64,000 nt of DNA from the NCBI RefSeq assembly GCF_900197875.1, contig NZ_FZMO01000536.1, positions 1-64,000 of the forward strand, written 5' to 3'. The DNA is from Frankia canadensis. Lineage in GTDB: Bacteria > Actinomycetota > Actinomycetes > Frankiales > Frankiaceae. Each line of letters opens with the position of its first letter. Position 1 is the stretch's first letter. This document shows positions 24,568 through 34,990 of the stretch, in pieces. The position numbers were made by a program, and so were the translations under genes. The notes beneath the pieces were generated by a model that saw only the letters and a program-made list of their open reading frames with translations, was not told where the DNA came from and searched no databases.

Positions 24568-25968
24568 TTGCGGATCGCGTTGTTGTCGTACCGGAGCCTG
24601 CCCACCTGTGGTGGCCAGGGGGTGTACGTCCGACATCTGTCCCGCGAACTGGTCGCCCTGGGCCATCACGTGCAGGTGCTCAGTGGGCCGCCGTACCCGG
24701 AGCTGGACGACGGCGTCGGACTCACCGAACTGCCCAGCCTCGATCTCTACCGCGAGCCCGACCCCTTCCGCTGGCCCGGCATGTCCGAACTGCGCTCGCT
24801 GCCCGACGCCGTCGAGGTCGCGATGATGCGCACCGGGCAGTTCTCCGAGCCGCTGTCGTTCAGCCTGCGGGCCTACCAGGCGCTGCGGCCGCGGGCGTCG
24901 GGCGGGCGCCCGCCGTTCGACATCGTCCATGACAACCAGGGCCTGGGCTATGGCCTGCTGGCGCTGCGGGCGGCGCTGCGGCCCTACCGCATCCCGGTGG
25001 TGAGCACCGTGCACCATCCGATCACCGTGGACCGCCGGCTGCACCTGGCCGCGGCGTCGTCGTTCACCGCCCGCCTCGGACTGCGCCGGTGGTACTCGTT
25101 CCTGCCCATGCAGGCCCGGGTCGCGCGCGGACTGGACGGCATCGTCATCCCGTCGGAGAGTTCGCGCCGCGAGATCATCACCGACATGGGCCTGCGCTCG
25201 GAACTCATGCACACGGTGCCCCTCGGTGTGGACGCGGACGTCTTCACCCCGGCGCCCGCGGGTCACCGGGCCGTGCCCGGCCGCATCGTCGTCGTGACCA
25301 GCGCGGATGTGCCGCTCAAGGGCCTCGGCGTGCTGCTGGAGGCGCTGGCCCGGCTGCGCGGCGAGCGGGCGGGCGCGCACCTGGTCTGCGTCGGGAAGGT
25401 CCGCGAGGGCGGCGAGGCGCAGCGCCGGGTCACCGAGCTGGGCCTGACCGACGCGGTCACGTTCCGCTCCGGCATCCCGGAACAGGAGCTGGTGGAGCTG
25501 CTGCGCTCGGCGGAGGTGGCGGTCGTGCCGTCGTTGTACGAGGGGTTCAGCCTGCCGGCGGTGGAGGAGCTCGCCTGCGGGCTGCCGTTGGTCGCGACGA
25601 CCGCCGGCGCGCTGCCCGAGGTCGCCGGGGATGACGGCGAGGCCGCGGTGCTGGTCCCGCCGGGCGACGCGGCCGCGCTGGCTGACGCGATCGGCACGCT
25701 GTTCGACGACCCGGTGCGCCGGGCCCGGATGGGGGCCGCGGGTCGCCGCCGGGTGGAGGAGCGGTTCTCCTGGCGGTCGGCGAGCGCCGCGACCGCCGAG
25801 TGGTACGCCGGGCGCATCGCCGCCGTCGGCGGGACGCCGAGCACGCCCTACCCGGGTTCGGCCTGGTCGTGGACGACGCAGGTGCCGACGGTCTGGTCGG
25901 CGGAGCAGACGGCGGCCGTGGCCGGTTCGCCGGCGGCGGTGACCGGCTCGCCGACGCTGGCCGGCTGA
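24568..25968 (+). CDS. GT4-family glycosyltransferase
   Basis: 466 aa retaining GT-B glycosyltransferase. N-terminal domain: RIALLSYRSLPTCGGQGVYV with the Gly-rich acceptor loop and DIVHDNQGLGYG. C-terminal nucleotide-sugar domain: VPLGVDADVF, RIVVVTSADVPLKGLGVLL, SGIPEQELVELL and the E-x7-E motif in PSLYEGFSLPAVEELACG. TTG start with GGAGGG at 7-nt spacing. It heads a run of genes (methyltransferase at 25981, alpha-barrel protein at 26699) with short or overlapping junctions, so a shared pathway is likely. Donor and acceptor sugars are unknown. Confidence 0.88.
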   Translation: MRIALLSYRSLPTCGGQGVYVRHLSRELVALGHHVQVLSGPPYPELDDGVGLTELPSLDLYREPDPFRWPGMSELRSLPDAVEVAMMRTGQFSEPLSFSLRAYQALRPRASGGRPPFDIVHDNQGLGYGLLALRAALRPYRIPVVSTVHHPITVDRRLHLAAASSFTARLGLRRWYSFLPMQARVARGLDGIVIPSESSRREIITDMGLRSELMHTVPLGVDADVFTPAPAGHRAVPGRIVVVTSADVPLKGLGVLLEALARLRGERAGAHLVCVGKVREGGEAQRRVTELGLTDAVTFRSGIPEQELVELLRSAEVAVVPSLYEGFSLPAVEELACGLPLVATTAGALPEVAGDDGEAAVLVPPGDAAALADAIGTLFDDPVRRARMGAAGRRRVEERFSWRSASAATAEWYAGRIAAVGGTPSTPYPGSAWSWTTQVPTVWSAEQTAAVAGSPAAVTGSPTLAG

Positions 25969-25980
25969 CCGCCGCGCCCC

Positions 25981-26698
25981 ATGCTGACCGTCGACTTCGA
26001 TCGTTTTCCCGTCCCCGCGGGCTGCCGGCTGCTCGACCTCGGCTGCGGCGCCGGCCGGCACGCCTTCGAGGCGTTCCGCCGCGGCGCCGACGTCGTCGCG
26101 CTGGACTACTCGCACGGGGAGGTCGCCGGCGTCAACGCGATGCTCGGCGCGATGGCCCTCGAGGGCGAGTCCCCGCCGACGGCGCGGGCCGGTGGGGTGC
26201 GCGGGGACGCGCTGGCCCTGCCGTTCGCGGACGGGACCTTCGACCGGGTCATCGCCGCGGAGATCCTCGAGCATCTGCCGGCCGACACGGCGGCGATGGC
26301 GGAGATCGCCCGGGTGGTGCGGCCCGGCGGCTGGGTGGCGGTCACCGTCCCCAACCGTTTCCCCGAGCAGGTGTGCTGGAGCCTGTCGACGGCCTACCAC
26401 ACGGTGGAGGGCGGCCACGTCCGCATCTACCGGCTGGCGGAGCTGCGCGAGCGACTGACGGCCGTCGGGCTGGAACCGGTCGGCACGCACTTCGCCCACG
26501 CGCTGCACGCGCCGTACTGGTGGCTGCGGTGTCTCGTCGGTGTCCATGACGACGACCACCCGGCGACGCGGCTTTACCACCGCCTACTGGTGTGGGACAT
26601 GATGCGCGCACCCCGGGTGACCAGGACCGCGGAACGGATCCTCAACCCGGTCGTCGGCAAGAGCGTAGTGCTGTATCTGCGGAAACCGGAGGTCACGA

Positions 26699-26712
<14 letters not shown>
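25981..26712 (+). CDS. Class I SAM-dependent methyltransferase
   Basis: 243 aa Rossmann-fold methyltransferase (Methyltransf_11 type): motif I LLDLGCGAGRHAFEAF, then VVALDYSHGE, GDALALPFADGTFDRVIA and EILEHLPADTAAMAEIARVV. The C-terminal part has extra hydrophobic/aromatic segments (HAPYWWLRCLVG). It begins 12 nt after the glycosyltransferase, without a strong ribosome site, and overlaps the following gene by 14 nt, which supports co-transcription and translational coupling. The substrate is probably the same glycan or lipid product. Confidence 0.85.
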
Positions 26713-28456
<1,744 letters not shown>

Positions 28457-28532
28457 CTAGCGGGCGCGCCCCCTCGCCGGCCGGCGAACCCGGTGGCTCG
28501 GATGGTGCGCGTGCCCGGCACGCGGGCCGACG

Positions 28533-29207
28533 TCAGCGGCCCAGGGTCTGGGCGACCTCGACGCGGCGGGCGAGCACCTCGTCGCGGCGCTCCTCCATCT
28601 CCTTGAGTGCCTTGCGCCGCCCCCGGCTGGACAGCCGGTCTATGTAGAGGCTGCCGCGCAGGTGGTCGGTCTCGTGCTGCAGGCAGCGGGCGAAGTGGCC
28701 GGTGCCCTCCAGGCGCAGCGGGGCACCGGTCTGGTCCTGGCCGTGGACGACGGCCCGTTCGAGCCGGGGGACCTCCATGTAGGCGCCTGGCACGGACAGG
28801 CAGCCCTCGTCCCCCTTGATCAGGCGGCGCTCGGCGGGGTCCGGCTCTTCGAGCACCGGGTTGGCGATGTGCCCCACGTGGCGCACGCCGTCGTCATCGG
28901 TGCAGTCGTAGACGAACAGCGCGGCGTCGACGTCGATCTGGTTCGCCGCCAGGCCCACCCCCTCGGCCACGTACATCGAGGTGAACATGTCGTCGATGAG
29001 TGAGGCGAGCTCCGGGGTGCCGAACTCGGTGACCGGGCGGCACGGGCGGTGCAGGATCTCCTCGCCCACTTCCGTGATGCGCCGCGCGCTGCCCCGCCCA
29101 ACCTCCTCCGGAACGGCGGGGTAGCTGTCGACCGACGCTCCGAGCACCCGGACCCGCAGGTCACGCTGCTCGGTCGCCGCATCGGATCGTCCGGTACGCG
29201 AGGCCAT
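28533..29207 (-). CDS. def: Peptide deformylase
   Basis: 224 aa metalloenzyme that removes the N-formyl group from nascent proteins. All three family motifs are intact: GVGLAANQ (residues 83-90), EGCLSVP (134-140, metal ligand Cys136) and QHETDHL (177-183, ligands His178 and His182, catalytic Glu179). An N-terminal extension of about 40 residues precedes the domain. ATG 29207 has AAGGAG 9 nt upstream. Not linked to fmt here, so probably transcribed alone or with the methyltransferase downstream. Confidence 0.95.
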   Translation of the reverse strand: MASRTGRSDAATEQRDLRVRVLGASVDSYPAVPEEVGRGSARRITEVGEEILHRPCRPVTEFGTPELASLIDDMFTSMYVAEGVGLAANQIDVDAALFVYDCTDDDGVRHVGHIANPVLEEPDPAERRLIKGDEGCLSVPGAYMEVPRLERAVVHGQDQTGAPLRLEGTGHFARCLQHETDHLRGSLYIDRLSSRGRRKALKEMEERRDEVLARRVEVAQTLGR

Positions 29208-29431
29208 GGCGAGCTACTCCTTCTCCGTCCAACGCCGGCGCGCGAACGCGCGAGGGCGACGCGACGCGGGCCCGCGTCGCGTGGTGCTACGAGCTTGGCA
29301 GACGGCGACCGCAGGCGGCGGCACGGATCGTCGCGCGTCGGGGCACGGTCGGGCCTGCCAGCGACCCAACCGCCACGATCGTCATGGATGGGCACCCCGA
29401 ACCAGCCTCCCACCCTGTGGATAACTCCAGA
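29208..29431. other. Region between def and the Cys-rich ORF, with a DnaA box
   Basis: No gene is supported. The perfect DnaA-box sequence TGTGGATAA lies at 29416-29424. The nearby ATGGATGGGCACC-like sequence recurs inverted beyond the Cys-rich ORF, beside TTATCCACA at 29813-29821. Confidence 0.5.
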
Positions 29432-29773
29432 TCATGGTGACCGCCAACGACCGGCGCGGCCACCGGCACCACCGCCGGCGTGCCGGGTCAGCTGGCTCCA
29501 CCACGCGGCGAACTCCTCCCGGGAGCGGCGCTGCCGATCCTCGCGGCAGGCCCGGCACTGGGTGTCCTCTGCCGGGCGCTGCCCACAGGTGACGCACTCC
29601 GGCCCGGGCGGGCCGCCGAGCTCCGCGTGCGCTTCCGCCACGGTCCGCCGGCAGTAGCACCCCTCGGATCCGAACGTACAGGTCACCCATAGTGATATTG
29701 ACCCGGATCCGTGGTGATAGGACCACTCATGGTCGCACAGCGAACACGCACTCACGGCGTCATTCGAACACAC
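29432..29773 (-). CDS. Cys-rich small hypothetical protein (zinc-ribbon-like)
   Basis: 113 aa with several CxxC-type pairs (CSLCDHEW, CTFGSEGCYCRR, CVTCGQRP, CRACRED), suggesting one or two zinc-binding knuckles; the middle (HEWSYHHGSGSISLWVTCTF) is aromatic and reads like a genuine folded domain. I do not recognise a family. The GTG start lacks a clear ribosome site, and a second GTG 18 bases downstream is possible. The ORF is bracketed by inverted DnaA-box sequences at 29416 and 29813. It could be a small regulatory or nucleic-acid-binding protein. Confidence 0.5.
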   Translation of the reverse strand: MCSNDAVSACSLCDHEWSYHHGSGSISLWVTCTFGSEGCYCRRTVAEAHAELGGPPGPECVTCGQRPAEDTQCRACREDRQRRSREEFAAWWSQLTRHAGGGAGGRAGRWRSP

Positions 29774-29812
29774 GACCGTTCTCTGCGCATCGCCCGTCCG
29801 GGCCTCCCCGAG

Positions 29813-29821
29813 TTATCCACA
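29813..29821 (+). promoter_or_regulatory. Perfect DnaA box TTATCCACA
   Basis: This consensus box is in inverted orientation to TGTGGATAA at 29416-29424. Both sit next to GGTGCCCATCC-type sequence that also occurs in the 20.7-23 kb cluster. Confidence 0.5.
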
Positions 29822-29881
29822 GGCCCGTCACGGTGCCCATCCACCATCGGCGGCTGACCGCCGCGCGGTGTCGGTCTGGCC

Positions 29882-30037
29882 CTGACGACCGGGGCCGACC
29901 CATACCGGCTAGGCACGTACGACAAGCGCACGGAGCTGTGGCGCGCCGTCTTCGGTTTCGGGCTGCTGACATACAGCATCGAGCAGCGGTTGGTCGCAGT
30001 CACCGTGCTGCGGGTGACCTGGGTCGGTCAACCCTGA
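29882..30037 (+). pseudogene. Remnant resembling the C-terminal half of a RelE/ParE-fold toxin
   Basis: The frame from 29858 to the stop at 30035-30037 encodes sequence that looks like real protein: GADPYRLGTYDKRTELWRAV then FGFGLLTYSIEQ and VTVLRVTWVG. The alternation of a charged helix end with two beta strands and the late LRV block recalls RelE/ParE-type toxins. There is no in-frame ATG, GTG or TTG before this domain, and a stop lies just upstream at 29855, so it appears 5'-truncated. The family assignment is by eye and tentative; no antitoxin partner is visible. Confidence 0.35.
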
Positions 30038-30089
30038 TCACCCGCAGATCACGCTCACGGCGCCAGCCCAGGGCAAGGGCGGCCGACAC

Positions 30090-32615
30090 TCAGCGGTGTC
30101 GTTGCTTGCGAGCCGGGCGGGCTGACGTCCGACCCGAAGCCGAAGATCTTCCCCGGCGCTCGGACGGCGGTCGGTCCCGAGCATCGGCAGCCGCGCCGCT
30201 GGGCCGGGCGATCGCCTGGTCCGGATGGTGCTCGCCGAGAACCCGCAGAACTTCCATCAGATAGAGGACGTCTGTGGCGACGAGATGACGCACCAGGTTC
30301 TGGGGACCGCCCGGCCAGTCGAGCGCCGCCTGGTCGAAGGCTGCGCAGACCAGCTCGACGCCGACGGGCTTCGGTGACCCGCTCTCCGAAGGTTCCCGCC
30401 GCGGGGCGTCCGCCGCCAGACCCTGGACAGCGTTCAGCTCGTCGGCGATGGCACGCATGCGCGCCTCGGCGAGGAGGGAGCTGAGGTGGTCACCGATGAC
30501 GACCGCTCTCGCCGACAGCGGCGGGTCCGCGACGATCTGCCCACGCTGGCGCAGCACCGCCACGGTGTAGGCCCCGATAACCGGATGGTCGACGAACGTC
30601 GCCAGGGCCGTGAGCAGCGGGGCCTCATCCTGTGGATCCGACAGGGAGAGGAGAGCCGGCCCGGGCTCGGGCTGCACCGGGGCACCCGGCGCGGCCGCCT
30701 GCACGGCCCCGAGCAGGCCGAGGACTCCGTGATTGCTCCGGCCGGCGGAGGCGGCGAGGATCGCCTGCCAGGCATCGGCGCCACCGCCGTGGGCATTCAC
30801 CCAGGCAAGCACGCCGGCCTCATGTGCGTGGGGCGGCCAGTGCTCCAGCCAGCCGACAACCGTGTCGGAGCCGACCACGGCCAGGTCCGCGGTGGTCGGC
30901 GCCTCACCTCCCGCCATCACCAGCGCGGTCCGCAGTAGGGCGACGCCCAACGGCGTGAGCGCGATGCGGTCATCCTCGCGTCGCATCACCCCAAGAGCGG
31001 CGCAACGGTCCACGAGCACCGCCTGAGTGCCAGCGACATCGAGAAGCTCGGCACGGTCCTCCTCCTCAAGGTTCGGTAGGCCGATCAGACGGGCCAGCTC
31101 CGCGTCGGACGGCAGCTGGTAGGCGAGGTTCCCCCGTGTCCCGTCAGCATCGGGCAACCGAAGCTGCGATCTCAGGACACCCGCGTCGGCGGACGGGCCG
31201 TCGGCGCTCATCGTGGCTGGTCCCTGGTTCGGCGGGTTCAGCGGCAACCTCCACGCGAGATGTTCGGCTGCCAGCCGGGCCAGGGAGTACGACACATGGA
31301 TCTCCCCGACCATGCGGATCAGCAGAAAGGGCAGCTCGCGGACGAGCGTGGCGAGAAGCTCGCCCTTGCCGTCGTCCACGCTCGGTCGCTGTGCCGTCAA
31401 TGTGGTCAGCCCGACGAGAACGCCACCCAGAGCGTCCAGTCCGAAGACGGCCAGGTCGTGCGGGTCACCGGAATTCCAGGTCACCAGCCCGTCGCCGGCG
31501 TGCAACTCCCCGCCAACCCGGCGCAGCAGGTCCGTGGCGAGCGCGATTTCATCCAGTTCCCGTCTCACCGGGCCAGCCAGTCCGAGGTCCGAAGCACCCG
31601 GCCACCGCCCGGCCGCGCCGTCCGCGTCCTTCGGCACACCTCCGCGATCATCGACCCAGACCGCCAGGTCCGCAGCCGCGGCCAGCAACGGGGACGCGCG
31701 CACCGCGGCCGCGAGCTCCTCGACCGGTGGTTCGTCCATGACAGGCAGCGGAGTGCAGACATCGTCGTCGATCAGTTCGACGAGCTCGTCGAGCAGCCTG
31801 TCAGCTCCCCGGTCACCGAGGCGCGGGGCGAGGTCACGGAACTCCATGCGCAACGCGCGGCTCAGCCCAGCGGCGGAACCGAGGTCCATCAGGACATCCA
31901 TCCCCGCCTCGGCCGTATTGTCGATCAATTCGTGCCGCCAGGCGTCGTCATCGGCTGTCGCAGCCGTACTCGCGGACGCGGCGCCGCCGCCGTCGCGAAG
32001 CCGCTCGTAGCGCACCATCAGGTCGGCAAAGCCCTGGTGGTGACGAACGAGGAGGGTCTGGGTGGCGAGCTCGACATTCTCGGTCTGCCTCGTCATCACC
32101 GCGATGGATACCGCCATAGCGGCTCGACGATCAGCGAACGACCGCTTCCGGTACCCGGCAAGCCAGCCCCGCACCGCCGATGGGTCCGACGGATCCACCC
32201 CGTCGGCGCGCAGCAAGGCGCCGTAGAACCGAGGCCAGGTCGATCTCGCCGGCGCGGCCAGCGTCTGGTGGAACTCTGCCGACACCTCCGTGATGACCGA
32301 CCGCAGCTTCTCCTGCCGTTTCGCGTTGAGCAACCCGTCGGCGCGGCGCCGGTCGACGAGGAGGGCGGCCACCCGCGGGTAGTCGGAGGCGTCCGCCTCT
32401 CCGCCCGCCGCGAGACCGGGCAGATCCGTACCGAAGATCTGGCGGACGAGGCCGGCGGTCGGCTCGGGCAACCCGCCGCGCACCTTCGCACCACGCCACG
32501 CGAACAACAGCAGCAGGAGGGTGGCCGCCCTGGCGGGTACCGGCTCGCCGCGATCCCGCGCCCACCGTAGAAAGGAATCGATTCGCAGCCCGAGGGTCAG
32601 ATCAAGCTCACGCAT
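30090..32615 (-). CDS. Large hypothetical protein, function unknown
   Basis: 841 aa from ATG 32615 (MRELDLTLGLRIDSFLRWAR); the longer open frame to 32837 is Gly/Arg-rich and not needed. The protein is Ala/Leu/Asp-rich, mostly helical, with no signal peptide or membrane helix. Two winged-helix-like stretches can be suspected (for example VDRCAALGVMRREDDRIALT, followed by LGVALLRTAL), and the C-terminal 50 residues are basic and disordered. I do not recognise a family. It stands alone between the tRNA-Ile region and the toxin-like remnant. The ribosome site is weak. Its codon bias looks genuine throughout. Confidence 0.75.
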   Translation of the reverse strand: MRELDLTLGLRIDSFLRWARDRGEPVPARAATLLLLLFAWRGAKVRGGLPEPTAGLVRQIFGTDLPGLAAGGEADASDYPRVAALLVDRRRADGLLNAKRQEKLRSVITEVSAEFHQTLAAPARSTWPRFYGALLRADGVDPSDPSAVRGWLAGYRKRSFADRRAAMAVSIAVMTRQTENVELATQTLLVRHHQGFADLMVRYERLRDGGGAASASTAATADDDAWRHELIDNTAEAGMDVLMDLGSAAGLSRALRMEFRDLAPRLGDRGADRLLDELVELIDDDVCTPLPVMDEPPVEELAAAVRASPLLAAAADLAVWVDDRGGVPKDADGAAGRWPGASDLGLAGPVRRELDEIALATDLLRRVGGELHAGDGLVTWNSGDPHDLAVFGLDALGGVLVGLTTLTAQRPSVDDGKGELLATLVRELPFLLIRMVGEIHVSYSLARLAAEHLAWRLPLNPPNQGPATMSADGPSADAGVLRSQLRLPDADGTRGNLAYQLPSDAELARLIGLPNLEEEDRAELLDVAGTQAVLVDRCAALGVMRREDDRIALTPLGVALLRTALVMAGGEAPTTADLAVVGSDTVVGWLEHWPPHAHEAGVLAWVNAHGGGADAWQAILAASAGRSNHGVLGLLGAVQAAAPGAPVQPEPGPALLSLSDPQDEAPLLTALATFVDHPVIGAYTVAVLRQRGQIVADPPLSARAVVIGDHLSSLLAEARMRAIADELNAVQGLAADAPRREPSESGSPKPVGVELVCAAFDQAALDWPGGPQNLVRHLVATDVLYLMEVLRVLGEHHPDQAIARPSGAAADARDRPPSERRGRSSASGRTSARPARKQRHR

Positions 32616-32654
32616 GCCAACCAGGCTAGACACACAGCTCAGAGCCCCCGGAAA

Positions 32655-32671
32655 CTGCCCGGTTCGGGCAG
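32655..32671. terminator. Hairpin between the large unknown gene and tRNA-Ile
   Basis: CTGCCCG and CGGGCAG form a perfect 7-bp stem with a 3-nt loop. It may act as a terminator in the 250-bp region, which otherwise holds short GC-rich repeats such as CGAACCGCGAACCGCG. Confidence 0.3.
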
Positions 32672-32827
32672 CAAGCGTCCAACCACAAGAACAAGCAGGT
32701 GCCCGAACCGCGAACCGCGAGCCCGAACCACGCACCGAGCCCCGGAGCCGTCCAAGGGGATACGGCGGCCACACCTCGGGGGGTTCGGGGGGTCGTCCCC
32801 CCGGCCAGCATCGCGGGCCTTCGGGAA

Positions 32828-32844
32828 GCTCCCCCAAGGGGAGC
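32828..32844 (-). terminator. Hairpin terminator downstream of tRNA-Ile
   Basis: GCTCCCC/GGGGAGC forms a perfect 7-bp stem with a 3-nt loop, 22 nt beyond the 3' end of the tRNA on the minus strand. Confidence 0.5.
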
Positions 32845-32866
32845 GAACAGAGGAATCCAACGCGCG

Positions 32867-32940
32867 TGGACCTAGGTGGACTTGAACCACCGGCCTCTTC
32901 CTTATCAGGGAAGCGCTCTAACCGACTGAGCTATAGGTCC
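32867..32940 (-). tRNA. ileT: tRNA-Ile (anticodon GAT)
   Basis: On the minus strand the gene begins GGACCTATAGCTCAG and folds into a complete cloverleaf: acceptor GGACCTA/TAGGTCC, D-arm GCTC...GAGC, anticodon stem CTTCC/GGAAG around CTGATAA (anticodon GAT), and T-arm with GGTTCAAGTCC. The discriminator base is A and CCA is not encoded. It sits beside gyrA-DUF3566, the usual place of ileT in actinobacteria; the alaT that often follows is absent here. Confidence 0.97.
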
Positions 32941-33005
32941 GGGCAACGACTGCAACGATACAGGACGGGGGACGCCGCGTGGACGCCGGCCCCGCCCCGT
33001 TCGCG

Positions 33006-34847
33006 CTACTGATCGCTCAGGGTGAGCTCGATGCCCCCGATCATCTCGGCGCACAGGTTGTAGAGCAGGGCACCGAGGGTGGTCAGCGCGGTCATCAGGA
33101 TGACGTTGATCGCGCCGATGAGCAGGCTGATCTCCATGGCCCGGCCGAAGGAGAGCCAGCCTCGGACGTCGCTGGCGCTGCTGTTGGTCAGGGTGTCCGC
33201 CGCCTTGCTGACGCTGTCGAAGACGCCGATCGAGTTCAGCACGAACCACAGGACGGCGACGGCGACGAGCAGGACGACGAAGACGCACAGGGAGAACGCG
33301 AAGCTCAGCCGGGTCACCGTGACCGGATTGATCTTGGATAGGCGCAGCTTGGCCCGCCGGCCGGCGGCGGGCGGGCGGCCGGAACCCGATCCGGAGCTTG
33401 CGCCCGAAGCGGCGCCAGGACCGGTGCCCGGGCGACCAGCTCCACGGGACGGGGACGGGCCGGCGGAGGGCCGGTCGGCCGCGAAGTCGTCGAGCTGGCC
33501 GGCGAGGGCGTCCGGGGAGGTGCCGGTCACCGGGTGGTGCGCGTCGGCCGTGGCGCTGCCCGCGGACGCCGACGCGGCGAGCGCTCGGTCATAGGCCGCC
33601 GTCGCGCTCGCCGCGGCGCGACTCGACGCGGGCGCTGCCGGCCGCACCGCGTCGGCGGCAGGCACCCGCTCCGGCGCGGCACGGTTGATGTCGGGCTTCG
33701 TGGTACGGCTCCTCGTCATGCTGGGCGGGCGGACCAGGGAGATCGTGTCGGTCTCCCGGGACCGTCCGCCCGGGGGCTCGGTGCGGGCGCTGGGCAGGCC
33801 GGTCGGCCGGCCGGTTCCGGACGATGCCGCGCCGGCGGGCGTCGCGGGCGAGGATACGGCGGCGGCGTTGAACGTGCGGGTAGCCGAGCCCGCGTCGCCG
33901 TCACGGGTACCGGATCCGCCGGCGCGAGCCGTGCCGGATGCGGACATCGGCGGCCCCGACGCGCGATCACGGTCCCGGCCGTCGCCACGGTCACGGTCCC
34001 GGCCGTCGCCACGGTCACGGTCACGGTCGTTCAGGCGGTCACGGTCGTTCCCGGCGGCCGTTCCCGCCCGCCCGGAGACGGCCGAGCGCCCGGCCGAGCC
34101 AGGTCGCTGTGGATCCGCGGACGTCAGCGTTGCTGTGGACAGCTTGGTGGTGGCGGAGGACTTCGCGGCTGTGGACGCCCCTGTGGAGAGCGAAGCCGCC
34201 GCGGACGAGGCTGTGGACGACCGGGATCCCGAACCGGTTGCGGACGGGGTGGCGTCCTGACGCCTGGACGAGCCGGAGGCCCCCGGCGCGCCCGAGCCCG
34301 AGCCCTCCCCGGCCGTGGCGGAGGCGGAGCGCGCGCCGGCGGTCGAACGTGAACTCCCGCCGCCCGCGGAACGCGAACCCTGCCGGGTGCCCTTGGCCGG
34401 TCCCGCGACGCCGGGTTCGGCCCGCTCGTCGCCGCCGTCCCCGGCAGAGCCCGCCGCCCGCTCGGGGCGCTGGAAGAACGGATGGTCGGCGGCCGACTCG
34501 GAGTGCCGCGAGCGGTCGCCGCCCGCCGCGCCGTCGGACGCCTTCCCGCCGCCGCCCGACCCGGCACCGGCAGCGGAGGCCGATGCCGAACCGGACACCG
34601 AGCCCGAACCGGATGCGGGGGCCGGGTCCGAACCGGGCTGCTCGTCGTCGCCGGGCGAGCCGAGGCCGCCGGCCGTGGGCATCAGCGCCGTCTCGTCACC
34701 GTCGTCCTCGTCCGGACCGCTGCCGGCGGCCGGGCCGGACGGCCGGGAAGAACGCTCACCGTCCCGCGTCGCCCCCGACCCGGCGACCGGGGAGGAGCCA
34801 CGGTGGACCGCCGACCGAGTCGGCCGATCATCCTGACTGTCGCTCAC
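33006..34847 (-). CDS. DUF3566 membrane protein with long disordered head
   Basis: 613 aa. Only the last 115 residues are the conserved DUF3566 domain found next to gyrA in actinobacteria (Rv0007-like): KLRLSKINPVTVTRLSFAFS, a hydrophobic segment FVVLLVAVAVLWFVLNSIGVF and a second, LLIGAINVILMTALTTLGAL. The remainder is Ser/Ala/Gly/Asp-rich and disordered with DRDRGDGRDRDR-type repeats. The role is unclear; Rv0007 is linked to cell division/envelope in mycobacteria. GTG 34847 with GGGAG 6 nt upstream is a convincing start. It follows gyrA in the same direction but behind a strong terminator. Confidence 0.85.
   Translation of the reverse strand: MSDSQDDRPTRSAVHRGSSPVAGSGATRDGERSSRPSGPAAGSGPDEDDGDETALMPTAGGLGSPGDDEQPGSDPAPASGSGSVSGSASASAAGAGSGGGGKASDGAAGGDRSRHSESAADHPFFQRPERAAGSAGDGGDERAEPGVAGPAKGTRQGSRSAGGGSSRSTAGARSASATAGEGSGSGAPGASGSSRRQDATPSATGSGSRSSTASSAAASLSTGASTAAKSSATTKLSTATLTSADPQRPGSAGRSAVSGRAGTAAGNDRDRLNDRDRDRGDGRDRDRGDGRDRDRASGPPMSASGTARAGGSGTRDGDAGSATRTFNAAAVSSPATPAGAASSGTGRPTGLPSARTEPPGGRSRETDTISLVRPPSMTRSRTTKPDINRAAPERVPAADAVRPAAPASSRAAASATAAYDRALAASASAGSATADAHHPVTGTSPDALAGQLDDFAADRPSAGPSPSRGAGRPGTGPGAASGASSGSGSGRPPAAGRRAKLRLSKINPVTVTRLSFAFSLCVFVVLLVAVAVLWFVLNSIGVFDSVSKAADTLTNSSASDVRGWLSFGRAMEISLLIGAINVILMTALTTLGALLYNLCAEMIGGIELTLSDQ
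33967..34014 (-). repeat. Two 24-bp tandem repeats in the DUF3566 gene
   Basis: A 24-bp unit beginning TCACGGTCCCGG occurs twice exactly and continues as TCACGG hexamers. It encodes the alternating Asp/Arg/Gly repeat of the disordered head. Confidence 0.8.
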
Positions 34848-34915
34848 GGACTACTCCCGGTTCGCTCCTGGGCGGCACACACGAGTCGCGCGCACACCAG
34901 TTACCCCCTCCACGG

Positions 34916-34951
34916 CACCGTCGCGTCAGCCGGCCGGCTGACGCGACGGTG
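34916..34951 (-). terminator. Strong hairpin terminator after gyrA
   Basis: A perfect 16-bp stem (CACCGTCGCGTCAGCC pairing with its complement at 34936-34951) around a GGCC loop, 39 nt beyond the gyrA stop. It separates the gyrase genes from the DUF3566 gene. Confidence 0.75.
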
Positions 34952-34990
34952 AATCACCGCCGTCCGGCGCCGACCTCGACCGCCCGGAAC

